Below, piece after piece: positions 55,417-64,000 of a DNA stretch of 64,000 nt (positions within the stretch are counted from its first letter, which is position 1; each line of letters starts with the position of its first letter). The DNA lies in contig JACCXN010000020.1 in the NCBI GenBank assembly GCA_013696965.1, positions 88,400 through 152,399 on the forward strand. Reading direction: 5' to 3'. This stretch comes from Bacteroidota bacterium (GTDB taxonomy: Bacteria > Bacteroidota > Bacteroidia > JACCXN01). A program made the position numbers and the translations under genes. The notes under the pieces were generated by a model, which was not told the DNA's origin, did not search any database, and worked only from the letters and a program-made list of their open reading frames with translations.

Positions 55417-55574
55417 GGATTATTATGCTTTTTTTAAAATTTTTTCTCGCTTCTTTATTAATCCATCTGTTGCAAGAATTTTATCAATATAATTTTCAAA
55501 GCCTAGGGGTAGGAAATCCAAGTAAGTGGCATTGTGGTCTGAACTCAATAATATATTGTTGTTATTATCGTAAA
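55417..55574 (-). repeat. 158-bp direct repeat, copy 2, carrying a gene-end remnant
   Basis: Second copy, about 870 bases from the first in the same orientation. The remnant frame reads YDNNNNILLSSDHNATYLDF and ends in the same stop. Upstream it is closed by TGA after a few codons. The rest of the gap to 55814 is AT-rich; a TACTTTCG at about 55755 is a weak -7-like element before the SprB-repeat gene. Confidence 0.85.
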
Positions 55575-55814
55575 CAAAAGCCGAACATGCTTTTCATAAA
55601 TAATCCAGAATAAAACCCAATAAAAAAAAATTGGAAAAATTAAAAGAAATAAATCAGAGGCGGATCGCCATGCCAATGCACCAAAGCGAAAAAAACCAGC
55701 CCAATTTGAAAGATATTTTTCAAAATTTTAGCAACTCTTTGATATACTTTCGTCTTATAATTAAATATAAAAATCCCTCATAAACATTTAATATACATCT
55801 CTAAAACCAAAACT

Positions 55815-58800
55815 ATGAGAATTTCATACTTACTCTCCCTAACATTTATTTTAATTTTTTCGGGGAATGTTTTTTCCTCAGGCCATACTGTTACTACTAC
55901 AGTTGTATCAAATGTAAGCTGCAATGGGATGTGCAATGGTGTTGCTTATGCTACGGTTTCTGGAGGAGTTGGTCCCTTTCAATACCAGTGGAATACAAAT
56001 CCTGTTCAAAACAGTCAAACAATTTCCGGATTATGTGCTGGAACTTATAGTGTGGTAGTAACGGATATGGATGATAACTCTACTTCAACTGCGATAGTTA
56101 CCATAACCCAACCTTCCGTTTTTTTCACCTCAATTTCTCCTGGAAACCAAACTATTTGTGAAGGACAATCTGTGAGTTTATTTGCCGCAACCACCGGTGG
56201 AACAAATCCATATACCTTTAACTGGAGTCCCTCAACTGGTATCAATTCACCAAATCAATCAACAGTAGTTGCCAGTCCGGTTTCTACCACAACATATACA
56301 GTAACAATAACTGACGCTCAGGGTTGTACTGCTACTGATAATGTAACTATTACAGTAAATCCCATCCCTCTTGTTTCAATTAATCCACCTCAAGCAACAA
56401 TTTGCGCAGGCACTTCTATTACCCTTTTTGGTTTTCCTGAAACAGGTGGAGGCTCTTTTGCTTGGAATACAGGAGAAACCACATCACAAATTTCAGTTTC
56501 TCCTAATACCCCAACTACCTTTTCCCTTCAATATACTTTAAATGGATGCATGAGTTCAGCCTCTGCTTTTATAAATGTACAAAACATTTTTGTCAGCCTT
56601 CAGTCTACCCCAGCCACTTGCAATGCTTCAGATGGCTCAATATCTTTAGCTGTTACCGGTGGAAGCCCTCCTTATTCATTTCTGTGGTCAAATGGGTCAA
56701 CAACACAATCCCAAAACAATTTGCCTGCAGGAACATATTCTGTAACTGTTACTGATGCAAATGGTTGTTCAACAACTGCAAGCTCAAGTGTTACAAACAG
56801 TGGAGCATTTACCCTAAGTGGAAATGTAATCAATGCCAGTTGCGCCTCAAGTTGTGACGGTAGTATTGAAGTGACTGTTTCTGGTGGGACTCCGCCATTT
56901 ACTTATTTATGGACTCCTTCTGGAAATACTGTACCTACAATGCAAGGTTTATGCCCTGGCAATTATTCTATTACTGTAACAGACAATTCCGGATGCCAGA
57001 ACGCTCAATCATTTACTGTTAATTCTGTTTCAAACCTGGTAGCAACAATGGTAACTAATGGTAGCACTTGCAATGGCAATACTGGTTCTGCAAACGTAAT
57101 GGTTTCAGGAGGAACTTCTCCTTATTCCTATCAATGGAACCCTATAGTGGGAACAGGAAACACAGCAAATAATTTAAGTGCAGGTACTTATACTGTAATA
57201 GTTACCGATAATGTAGGATGTACTTTTACTACCTCTGGAGTTGTTTCAAATTCTTCAAACCTCACAGTTAATATTGGCAACACCTCTGCTTGCAGTAATG
57301 GTGGTGGAACGGCAAATGCATGGAGTTCCGGTGGCACTCCTCCCTATTCTTATTTATGGAACAATTCAAGTACAGATTCGATTATTACCAATCTCACGCC
57401 AGGAACATACAGTGTAACAGTTACAGATCAAGCTGGATGCTCTTTTTCAATAAGTACAGTTATACAATCAAACTGGGGCTTGTATGTTTCTGGAAGTAGT
57501 ACTCCTTCCAATTGTTCATCAGGGGGTTCCGTTTCAACTTATATTTATGGAGGAACAGCTCCTTATAACTATTCCTGGAATACTGTTCCGGTTCAAACAA
57601 GTTCCACAGCAATTGATCTTCCTTCTGGTCTTTATACAGTTAATATTATGGATCAAAACGGTTGCACTGGCACCGGAAATTTCGCTATCCAAAATTTGCA
57701 AACAAACTTTATTCATGGAAAAATATATACTGATTTGAATGGAAATTGCCAATTTGATGTAGGTGAACCTGTAATTTCAAATAAAATGGTTATAGCCACG
57801 GGCAATCAAATCTATTATGGTTGGACCAATAGCAACGGGGATTATAGTATTAGTGTTCCCTCAGGTAATTACAGTGTGAGTTCAAATTTTAGTCAGCAAT
57901 ATTATCAAAACAATTGTAGTCCAAATGGAATCCCTGTTAATTTTGTAGGCCTTTGTGATACCATTTCAAGCATCAACATAGGTGTAACCGAAATTCCTGA
58001 TTTCAATAACCTTGCAGTTTATTTAAGCGTTGGAGGAGCAAATCCAGGATTTACGAATTACGTTTGGATTACGGCAAAAAACCTGGGAAATACAAGCCTT
58101 AATGCGGTAGTAAAATTAAATTATGATTCCATTCTTTCTTATATAAATGCCTCACCAGCTCCTACTTTGCAGGTGTACCCGGAAATTACCTGGAACATTC
58201 CAAATTTTGCTCCCAACCAAGTAAATTATTATACAATTCAGTTACAAATGCCAACACCTGCAAATGGAGGAACACTAGGTGACATATTAAACTACACTGC
58301 CACCATTGAACCCTTTTCAGGAGATCAGGATCTTTCTAACAATACTGCAAATGCAACAAGAATTGTAACGGGCTCCTATGATCCTAATGAAAAACTTGTT
58401 TTCCCTAAAGGAGATGGGCCAGAAGGAACTATTCAACCCTCTGATTCTCTTTTTACCTATACCATATTTTTTCAGAATACCGGAACAGATACAGCTTTCA
58501 CTGTGGTTGTAATGGATACAATTAAATATCCTTTAATTCTTGAAACCATTGAATTAGGAGGGGCAAGTCATCCTTATACTTTTGATGTGACTTCTGAGGG
58601 AGTTCTTGTGTGGACTTTTAACCAAATTATGCTGGTGGACAGTAATGCTAATGAGCCCGCAAGTCATGGTTTTTGCAACTTTAGAATGAAAACTCTGGCC
58701 AATCTTGCCCCTTTAGAACAAATTATCAATACCGCAGATATTTATTTCGATTTTAATCCTCCTATTATTACAAATACAGTAGTTAATACAATTGCAAATC

Positions 58801-59078
58801 CTGCTACCTTAATTAAAACAGAAAACAGCACAGCTGGTTTACATGTTTTCCCAAATCCAATGCAAGAATCTGCATCCATTGTAATTGGAGATGAGGCATT
58901 GGGAAATGTTTTCACTATTTCAATGTATGATGTTTATGGACATTTAATCTATAAAATAAATACAACAAACCGCAAAAATGAAATTTCTTCCAAAGGTTTA
59001 TCAAATGGGATTTATTTCTTAACAATTGATTCAGATAATGGCTTTTTTGGAAAAAGCAAAATTGTTGTAACAGAATAA
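55815..59078 (+). CDS. SprB-repeat adhesin-like protein with T9SS A-type sorting domain
   Basis: A 1087-residue secreted protein: signal peptide (LLSLTFILIFSGNVFSSG), then about six SprB-type repeats of 70-80 residues, each with a Cys pair and the pattern SC.(A/G)..G....V.GG..PY.Y.W, LPAGTYSVTVTD.NGC (first at about 30-105, the rest after two Ig-like repeats at about 105-255). A prealbumin-like SdrD-B-type repeat (IHGKIYTDLNGNCQFDVGEP) lies near 635, a conserved DPNEK domain at about 850-990, and the last 80 residues are an A-type sorting signal (VFPNPMQESASIVIG ... GLSNGIYFLTI). In gliding Bacteroidota SprB-repeat proteins are mobile cell-surface adhesins. Confidence 0.88.
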   Translation: MRISYLLSLTFILIFSGNVFSSGHTVTTTVVSNVSCNGMCNGVAYATVSGGVGPFQYQWNTNPVQNSQTISGLCAGTYSVVVTDMDDNSTSTAIVTITQPSVFFTSISPGNQTICEGQSVSLFAATTGGTNPYTFNWSPSTGINSPNQSTVVASPVSTTTYTVTITDAQGCTATDNVTITVNPIPLVSINPPQATICAGTSITLFGFPETGGGSFAWNTGETTSQISVSPNTPTTFSLQYTLNGCMSSASAFINVQNIFVSLQSTPATCNASDGSISLAVTGGSPPYSFLWSNGSTTQSQNNLPAGTYSVTVTDANGCSTTASSSVTNSGAFTLSGNVINASCASSCDGSIEVTVSGGTPPFTYLWTPSGNTVPTMQGLCPGNYSITVTDNSGCQNAQSFTVNSVSNLVATMVTNGSTCNGNTGSANVMVSGGTSPYSYQWNPIVGTGNTANNLSAGTYTVIVTDNVGCTFTTSGVVSNSSNLTVNIGNTSACSNGGGTANAWSSGGTPPYSYLWNNSSTDSIITNLTPGTYSVTVTDQAGCSFSISTVIQSNWGLYVSGSSTPSNCSSGGSVSTYIYGGTAPYNYSWNTVPVQTSSTAIDLPSGLYTVNIMDQNGCTGTGNFAIQNLQTNFIHGKIYTDLNGNCQFDVGEPVISNKMVIATGNQIYYGWTNSNGDYSISVPSGNYSVSSNFSQQYYQNNCSPNGIPVNFVGLCDTISSINIGVTEIPDFNNLAVYLSVGGANPGFTNYVWITAKNLGNTSLNAVVKLNYDSILSYINASPAPTLQVYPEITWNIPNFAPNQVNYYTIQLQMPTPANGGTLGDILNYTATIEPFSGDQDLSNNTANATRIVTGSYDPNEKLVFPKGDGPEGTIQPSDSLFTYTIFFQNTGTDTAFTVVVMDTIKYPLILETIELGGASHPYTFDVTSEGVLVWTFNQIMLVDSNANEPASHGFCNFRMKTLANLAPLEQIINTADIYFDFNPPIITNTVVNTIANPATLIKTENSTAGLHVFPNPMQESASIVIGDEALGNVFTISMYDVYGHLIYKINTTNRKNEISSKGLSNGIYFLTIDSDNGFFGKSKIVVTE

Positions 59079-59115
59079 TTTAATGTAATTCAATAAGAAA
59101 TTTTTTGTTTATTTA

Positions 59116-59166
59116 TTTTTGCCTGAACCCTGCTTATCTATATCCTAGGCAGGATTCAGGCAAAAA
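59116..59166. terminator. Two-way hairpin between convergent genes
   Basis: TTTTTGCCTGAACCCTGC (59116-59133) pairs with 59149-59166 with one mismatch around a 15-base loop. It serves the SprB-repeat gene and the convergent PorP/SprF gene. No typical T-run follows. The rest of the gap, 59167-59496, shows nothing else. Confidence 0.7.
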
Positions 59167-59496
59167 TCTATAAAGAGGTTTCCATTTGCCAAAATAAGCA
59201 GTGAAATTATTTAAGTCATTTAACTAGCAATGATTTAATATTGCTATTGAAACTCATACAATAACATTATCCCAAATACCATCTAAATTCCAATTTAGTA
59301 ATTGAGTTAAAGACTATCCCTTTTTCTAGAATGCCAAAATTTGTAATACGCCATTTGTAATTTACATTTACAAAAAGTAGAACAGTATAACTAAAAGCCG
59401 GATTTATTGAAATATATACAACCAAAATGGTTGTGAGAAAAAACGAAAGAAATGAAATAGGATATTTCCTTTTTGAAGAAATAGTAAACGTTGGAA

Positions 59497-60522
59497 TTAT
59501 CGTTTACCCTTAAACAGAGCACTTTTCCAATTGGTATAACGGATAAAAAATTCAAGGCCACCATTAATACCATAATTGGTGGTTGAAAAAGGGGAGGACA
59601 AATCATAGGAAACACCAAAAGAATAATCGCTAAAATCAATAGCAAATTGTGGTATAATAGCATCATTGTTTCTATATCCAGCTCCGATTGTAAGTGCAGT
59701 TTCCCTTAAAAAAGTAGTAATTTGGCTAGGATTTGTAAGCCTGATTCTTAAGCACAAGCTAGTTAACAATTCAGATGAGGGACCTTGCCTTAGGTAAATA
59801 GCTCCAGGAACAAGGGATACTCTTGTTTCTGGAATATCAAAACGTCCGGTTCCATTAATTACGTATTTTCTTTGCAATCTTTCGGAACCGAAACTATAAA
59901 ATTCAATGCTGGGTTGGTTAACATGAAAAGAAGAAACTCCCACACTAAATCGTATCCCGTCTCTACCTGCAAAATTATTTTGAATATTAGAAAACTCATA
60001 CATTACTCCAAGTCCTAAATCTAAGTACATTCGGGAAGAAAGACTGTTTTGCTCATTAGAGGCAATTGCCGTATTAAATGCGGTTCCGGTAAATTGATTC
60101 CCCCATTGCAGGTTACTAATGTCAGCTGAAAGTTGTCCACCTCCTATTTGCAATCCCCCAGAGATTTTATTCAACTTGTCAATATTCACAATACCTGAAA
60201 CAGAAAGATTCACCTTGGTTGTACCAAATTTTGAATCACCCGCAATATCTCTGTAGGCATTGAGCCCAAATCCAAGGTTCCCTATCTTTTCCTTTGATAC
60301 AAAAGCGGGAAAATCAATAGAAGCAGCCATCGTTTTATATGGGTTTTGCATTCCTGTCCATTGATTTTTATAATTTAATATAACACGCTGGGAGCCGGAA
60401 AAAAAGCCAGCAGATGCAGGATTAAGCAGGAGTGGGGCTTGCTGGTATTGGGAAAAATGAACATCCTGAGAAAAGGATGCAAAGCAAAGAAACATAAAAC
60501 CAATAAAATAAAATTGCTTCAT
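59497..60522 (-). CDS. PorP/SprF-family T9SS outer-membrane protein
   Basis: A 341-residue barrel with a signal peptide (MKQFYFIGFMFLCFASFSQ) and the family start DVHFSQYQQAPLLLNPASAGFF and RVILNYKNQW. The end RYTNWKSALFKGKR is basic rather than the usual aromatic. SprF-like proteins assist secretion or surface attachment of particular large cargo through the type IX system, and the gene is five bases after the B-type cargo gene at 60528, so they form a cargo-partner operon. Confidence 0.93.
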   Translation of the reverse strand: MKQFYFIGFMFLCFASFSQDVHFSQYQQAPLLLNPASAGFFSGSQRVILNYKNQWTGMQNPYKTMAASIDFPAFVSKEKIGNLGFGLNAYRDIAGDSKFGTTKVNLSVSGIVNIDKLNKISGGLQIGGGQLSADISNLQWGNQFTGTAFNTAIASNEQNSLSSRMYLDLGLGVMYEFSNIQNNFAGRDGIRFSVGVSSFHVNQPSIEFYSFGSERLQRKYVINGTGRFDIPETRVSLVPGAIYLRQGPSSELLTSLCLRIRLTNPSQITTFLRETALTIGAGYRNNDAIIPQFAIDFSDYSFGVSYDLSSPFSTTNYGINGGLEFFIRYTNWKSALFKGKR

Positions 60523-60527
60523 GAGCT

Positions 60528-63119
60528 TTATTTAAAAAGTGTAATATTTCCGCGTTTGTTTTCTTCATCACCATTTATAAACTTAACCTGAATTTGGTAA
60601 GCATAAACTCCCGGATTTAGAAGCTGTCCATTAAATGTTCCATCCCATCCTGTGGATAAACTTGTTGTTTCAAAAACTTTTTGGCCCCATCGGTTAAATA
60701 CCGAAAATTCAATGGATGCAACCTTATTTCCAAAAAGAAACAGCACATCATTGGTTCCATCACCATTTGGAGAAAAAGCATTTGGAATAAAAACACCTGC
60801 CCCTACTCCACCGGGAGGAACAACAATGGTAGTATCATTGGGATCGGGATCAGGATCAGGAGTTGGTGTTGGAGTTGGCGTAGGAACTGGAACAGGTTCG
60901 GTGATTTCAACAAGTTTAAATACAGCTACTATGGAATCTGCCTGCGTAATATTTAATACTGTACTAGAATCATTGTTTGAAGGACTTAAGGTATGATTCT
61001 GTAATTGCCAATAATCAAATTCATAGCCGGGGGCTGAAATTGCATTGAGTAGTATATCAATGCCGCCATAATAATCTCCTGCAAAAGTATAGGTGGAAGG
61101 AATAATTGAATTTATTTTTATATTTCCTGCATTGGCTGGGGAAACATCATATACAATATTATAGGGCCCGCTTAGGGTATAGCAATCATTCAAGCCAGTG
61201 CTTAATGCAGCACAACGATCGTTTATAAAATTTTTCATGGACTGAACATTGTTCTGCCAAGTGTTCATATTTCCTCCCCATTTAGCAATCTGTCCAGGCA
61301 TTTCAGGCGAAATCACACCTACCATACTGTCCAACATATTTATCATGTAAGAACATTGGAAAACAGTATTTGAAAGATCAATAAATCTACTGATATAAAA
61401 CTGCTTAAAGCCCTCATTTGCCATAAGGGCATTTAAAATTTGAGTATGCCCTTGGCCTCCGGGATTAGGCAAAGCCTCAGGATCACATGGCCCAGCAGTG
61501 GCAGAGGTATTGGGGATGTTAGTAAAATTATTGTAATGCCCAAAAGTTGCATCCATATCCCACAAAACATACCTCCATTTTTTTTTATCCCCACTGGGGT
61601 TAAGGCCCCTCCACCAGGCAGTATTCCAATTAAGCCAGTCTCTATTAACTATGTATGAATTAAGAACAAAATAATCCACCAGACTTTTTGTGTTGTAAAC
61701 ACGCTCTACAGAATCATAATTGGCTTGAATTGCCATGTTGTTTGATGAAACAAATGTTCTAAAGGCATTCCAGTCTGCTGTTGCCTGGCCACCCCCATAA
61801 TCGGCCCAGGTTGATCCCCATGTTTTTAAAAACTGTACATCTTTCGGACTATCTTTATAAGGAACGTCCTGATTGTTGTAAAAACTGGTAAAATCACTGT
61901 CATCTACTTTTTCTCTTAAATCATAAACCCCCCAATATGCACCATTCATATATAAAATACAAAATGAAGAGGTTCTTTCATCAAGGTTTAATTTTCCCTT
62001 TTGAGAAAGGGAGTGAACATAAGCATCTCTTATATGTGCCCCACCTGTTTCAAAGGGGTAATTATCACTTGCTGCAGGCTTAATAATAACACGTTGAAAT
62101 TCATCTCTTGATTTATTTGCAAAAAGCTTCTCCTTTATTGAATGATTGTAACCGTGCTGATCTCTTGAAATAAAATCGACTCCACGCTGAGGATATGCCC
62201 AGGAATCATTACCATGCTTGTTAAATTCACCATCTGTTTCGGTTTTAAATAAACCAGTTACATCAAAATATTCAAAACTACCTTCTCTTAGTGCTTGATT
62301 CCCCCCAAAAAGCAGGTTAAGGTTATTTCCAGCAACCGAAATTACAGGAAGTGTGTGGGTTGAATTAATAAAATAAGTATTTGTTTCTGTAAAACTAGCA
62401 GGTGTATTTATGTTGCTGCTTACACCAATTACCCTTAGTACAGTTGTGGAATTAATTACAACAGGGCCTGTATAGGCAGTAGAGGCTGCAGTAGGTACTG
62501 TCCCATTAACAGTATAAAATATTGATGCGCTAGGATCAGAAGTAGTTATTGTTACACTTATTGAAGAAGGATAAAAACCCGGAGCCTTATCAAGTACGGG
62601 TTTAGCTGAGTAATCAGTCTTTGGGTTGGCATTTGAGGCATTTGGGGTAGGTGTTGTAAAAAGGGACCAAAGCGCACTGCCATCTGTTGTTCTGCCTCTG
62701 GAATGATTTTTTTGAGTTGGAACAAGTTCTATACTCTCCAGAAGAACCCCTAAATTATTAGAAAAAACAATAGATTCAGGTTTTGTTTGTGTGAGTTTAA
62801 AATTTGCATGTACATTTGTACCCGCTATACCACTTCTACCCGAACAGAATACCAAAACTTTACCTCCTGCTGCAATGCTCATTGCAGGAAAAGTCCATTT
62901 TGATGGTTTGTTTGGATTATCACTCAAAAAATATCCAAGTAAATTAACAGGTGCTGCACCTGCATTATACAGTTCTACCCAGTCTTCGTATTCATTGAAA
63001 TTATCTGTAATAGTGCTGATATTAGAACAGGAATACTCATTAATAAAAACCTGTGATTTTACGAGTAAGCCGTTTAAAAAAAGGAAGAAAACAAGTAGTA
63101 TTTTTTTTATCATATTCAA
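60528..63119 (-). CDS. CotH-kinase-domain secreted protein with T9SS B-type sorting domain
   Basis: 863 residues: signal peptide (KKILLVFFLFLNGLLVKSQ); a lamin-tail domain at about 25-130 (VFINEYSCSN, DWVELYNAGAAPVNLLGYFL); a chitobiase-type beta domain at about 170-235 (PSASIFYTVNGTVP); a CotH kinase-like domain at about 255-615 (DRQ-type RGVDFISRDQ, MNGAYWGVYDLREKVD, WRYVLWDMDATFGH); a PT/DP-rich linker near residue 740; and the gliding-motility C-terminal domain (IPNAFSPNGDGTND, NRWGQKVFET, NPGVYAYQI). Spore-coat CotH phosphorylates protein serine; bacterial surface CotH proteins are little known. Exported with its PorP/SprF partner. Confidence 0.88.
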   Translation of the reverse strand: MNMIKKILLVFFLFLNGLLVKSQVFINEYSCSNISTITDNFNEYEDWVELYNAGAAPVNLLGYFLSDNPNKPSKWTFPAMSIAAGGKVLVFCSGRSGIAGTNVHANFKLTQTKPESIVFSNNLGVLLESIELVPTQKNHSRGRTTDGSALWSLFTTPTPNASNANPKTDYSAKPVLDKAPGFYPSSISVTITTSDPSASIFYTVNGTVPTAASTAYTGPVVINSTTVLRVIGVSSNINTPASFTETNTYFINSTHTLPVISVAGNNLNLLFGGNQALREGSFEYFDVTGLFKTETDGEFNKHGNDSWAYPQRGVDFISRDQHGYNHSIKEKLFANKSRDEFQRVIIKPAASDNYPFETGGAHIRDAYVHSLSQKGKLNLDERTSSFCILYMNGAYWGVYDLREKVDDSDFTSFYNNQDVPYKDSPKDVQFLKTWGSTWADYGGGQATADWNAFRTFVSSNNMAIQANYDSVERVYNTKSLVDYFVLNSYIVNRDWLNWNTAWWRGLNPSGDKKKWRYVLWDMDATFGHYNNFTNIPNTSATAGPCDPEALPNPGGQGHTQILNALMANEGFKQFYISRFIDLSNTVFQCSYMINMLDSMVGVISPEMPGQIAKWGGNMNTWQNNVQSMKNFINDRCAALSTGLNDCYTLSGPYNIVYDVSPANAGNIKINSIIPSTYTFAGDYYGGIDILLNAISAPGYEFDYWQLQNHTLSPSNNDSSTVLNITQADSIVAVFKLVEITEPVPVPTPTPTPTPDPDPDPNDTTIVVPPGGVGAGVFIPNAFSPNGDGTNDVLFLFGNKVASIEFSVFNRWGQKVFETTSLSTGWDGTFNGQLLNPGVYAYQIQVKFINGDEENKRGNITLFK

Positions 63120-63309
63120 TTTTGTTGAATAATTACAAGATAAAGATATGATTTTATTAATCTACTTTTAAATAATTAGCCGTTTTATTTTCTGTTATTT
63201 AAAATTGAAATTATCTTTCTGCTGAATTCTTTGTTTCATGAATTCTGGCAAGTTATTCTTAATTTACTATTTTTGTTAAATATTAAAATACATTGAATTT
63301 TTGAAAAAA

Positions 63310-63453
63310 TAAAATAATATGCTCAAACCATGCACAATTACTACTGAATATAACATGGCTATCCAGATAAATCGGGATGAAAATTAAAAACCAAATGCTT
63401 TAGCATTCATGAGTTCCTTAGAGGAATAAAAAAAACGAATAAATTATATCCAA
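63310..63453 (+). repeat. Degenerate first unit (U0) of the right-end repeat array
   Basis: Carries CCATGCAC, GAATATAACATGGCTATCC, the palindrome with one substitution (ATCCAGATAAATCGGGAT) and the extra AAATGCTTTAGCATT hairpin shared with the next unit only. It ends AAATTATATCCAA before the next ATGAAATAG. The bases 63120-63309 between this and the CotH gene show no feature. Confidence 0.75.
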
Positions 63454-63977
63454 ATGAAATAGTCATGCAAATCCCCTGCGCAAACACTTCTGAATATAAC
63501 ATGGCTATCCCGATAAATCGGGATGACAGTTAAAAAATCAAATGCTTTAGCATTCTTGAGTTCCTTAAAGGAAAAATTAAAAACGAACAAATTATATACA
63601 TATGAAATAGCCATGCACGAACCGTTCACAAAAGCTAATGAAGATAACCTGGCGTATTCCATATGACAACTGAAAAAACAAATTATCTACATATGAAATA
63701 GCCATGCACGAACCGTTCACAAACGCTAATGAATATAACCTGGCTATCCCGATAAATCGGGATGGCCTTTAAAAAACAAATTATATACATATGAAATAGC
63801 CATGCACGAACCGTTCACAAACGCTAATGAATATAACCTGGCTATCCCATATGGCCTTTAAAAAACAAATTATATACATGTGAAATAGCCATGCACGAAC
63901 AGTGCACAAACACTAATGAATATAACATGGCTATCCCGATAAATCGGGATGGCCTTTAAAAAACAAATTATATACAT
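63454..63977 (+). repeat. Tandem leader/start-codon repeat array (units U1-U5)
   Basis: Five direct units start at ATG 63454 (148 bases), 63602 (91), 63693 (98), 63791 (89) and GTG 63880 (98). Each has ATGAAATAG(C/T)CATGCA, a middle with CAAACGCTAATGAATATAAC, CTGGCTAT, usually the palindrome CCCGATAAATCGGG, an A-rich run and AACAAATTATATACAT. Units at 63602 and 63791 have lost the palindrome, the latter replaced by CCATATGG. Read from each ATG the frame is closed after two codons. The array ends at the next ATG, at 63978. Confidence 0.92.
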
Positions 63978-64000
63978 ATGAAAACTAAAACAGCAATTCA
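63978..64000 (+). CDS. Start of a gene cut by the window edge
   Basis: The final repeat ends AATTATATACAT, then ATG AAA ACT AAA ACA GCA ATT (MKTKTAI) runs off the right edge without a stop. The preceding units have ATG AAA TAG at this position. Only seven codons are visible, so the product is unknown; the start reads like the beginning of a signal peptide. Confidence 0.5.

Noticed and set aside
60652..60996. Gly/Val-rich frame antisense to the CotH gene linker
   Set aside because: It is the complement of the PT/DP-coding short repeats, with low-complexity composition.
63310..63977. CRISPR-like array at the right edge
   Set aside because: The units are near-identical over their full length with no unique spacers between short repeats, and no cas gene is in view; it is a tandem direct repeat.

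Overview
The window is chromosomal DNA from a member of the Bacteroidota, AT-rich, probably a gliding or surface-adhesive Bacteroidia/Flavobacteriia-type organism. The sequence supports this in several ways. There are type IX secretion (T9SS) cargo proteins with both A-type and B-type C-terminal sorting domains, a PorP/SprF-family partner, a SprB-repeat adhesin, the cluster CBS protein - nadK - DUF6089 - uppS - bamA - ompH - ompH - murI divergent from pdxJ, and a DAHP synthase/chorismate mutase fusion. Promoters carry the Bacteroidota -7 box TAnnTTTG, and Shine-Dalgarno sequences are almost absent.

Layout. 1-2080: the 3' part of a class A penicillin-binding protein and scoA. 2212-17381: a cell-surface glycan block with seven multi-membrane or GT2/DUF288 glycosyltransferase-like genes and a GH16-like lipoprotein. 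It lies between and beyond scoA and scoB, which are normally adjacent but here sit about 10 kb apart; a decayed duplicate gene end abuts scoB. 17386-25937: housekeeping genes (aspS, tadA, gatC, plsC, trpS, a gamma-carbonic-anhydrase-like protein), a bacilliredoxin, a SET-domain protein and a methyltransferase. 26005-36986: envelope biogenesis (murI, two ompH, bamA, uppS, DUF6089, nadK, a POTRA outer-membrane protein, CBS) with pdxJ and an esterase on the other strand. 37503-38581: a DUF433/PIN-like toxin-antitoxin pair with an atypical Shine-Dalgarno. 38777-47327: a secreted phosphodiesterase-like protein, a deoxyhypusine-synthase-like enzyme, DAHP synthase/chorismate mutase, an outer-membrane protein and pyruvate carboxylase. 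47540-55377: small stress/unknown proteins, a haem-type TonB receptor, an OmpA/TPR protein and broken genes. 55815-63119: T9SS cargo and partner. 63300-64000: a tandem repeat array that runs straight into the start codon of a gene.

The observations most worth attention are these. (1) The ~90-98 bp repeat at the right end ends exactly at ATGAAA. Internal copies read ATG AAA TAG, the last copy opens into a gene, and one solitary copy 14 kb away supplies the leader and start codon of an unrelated DUF1569 gene. (2) A ~36-residue W...KA...DA.W module occurs four times in three proteins of the glycan block. (3) The scoA/scoB operon is split, with a degraded gene end at the junction. (4) A 158-bp direct repeat carrying the 3' end of a lost gene flanks a small secreted-protein gene. 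No tRNA, rRNA, CRISPR array or transposase was found.
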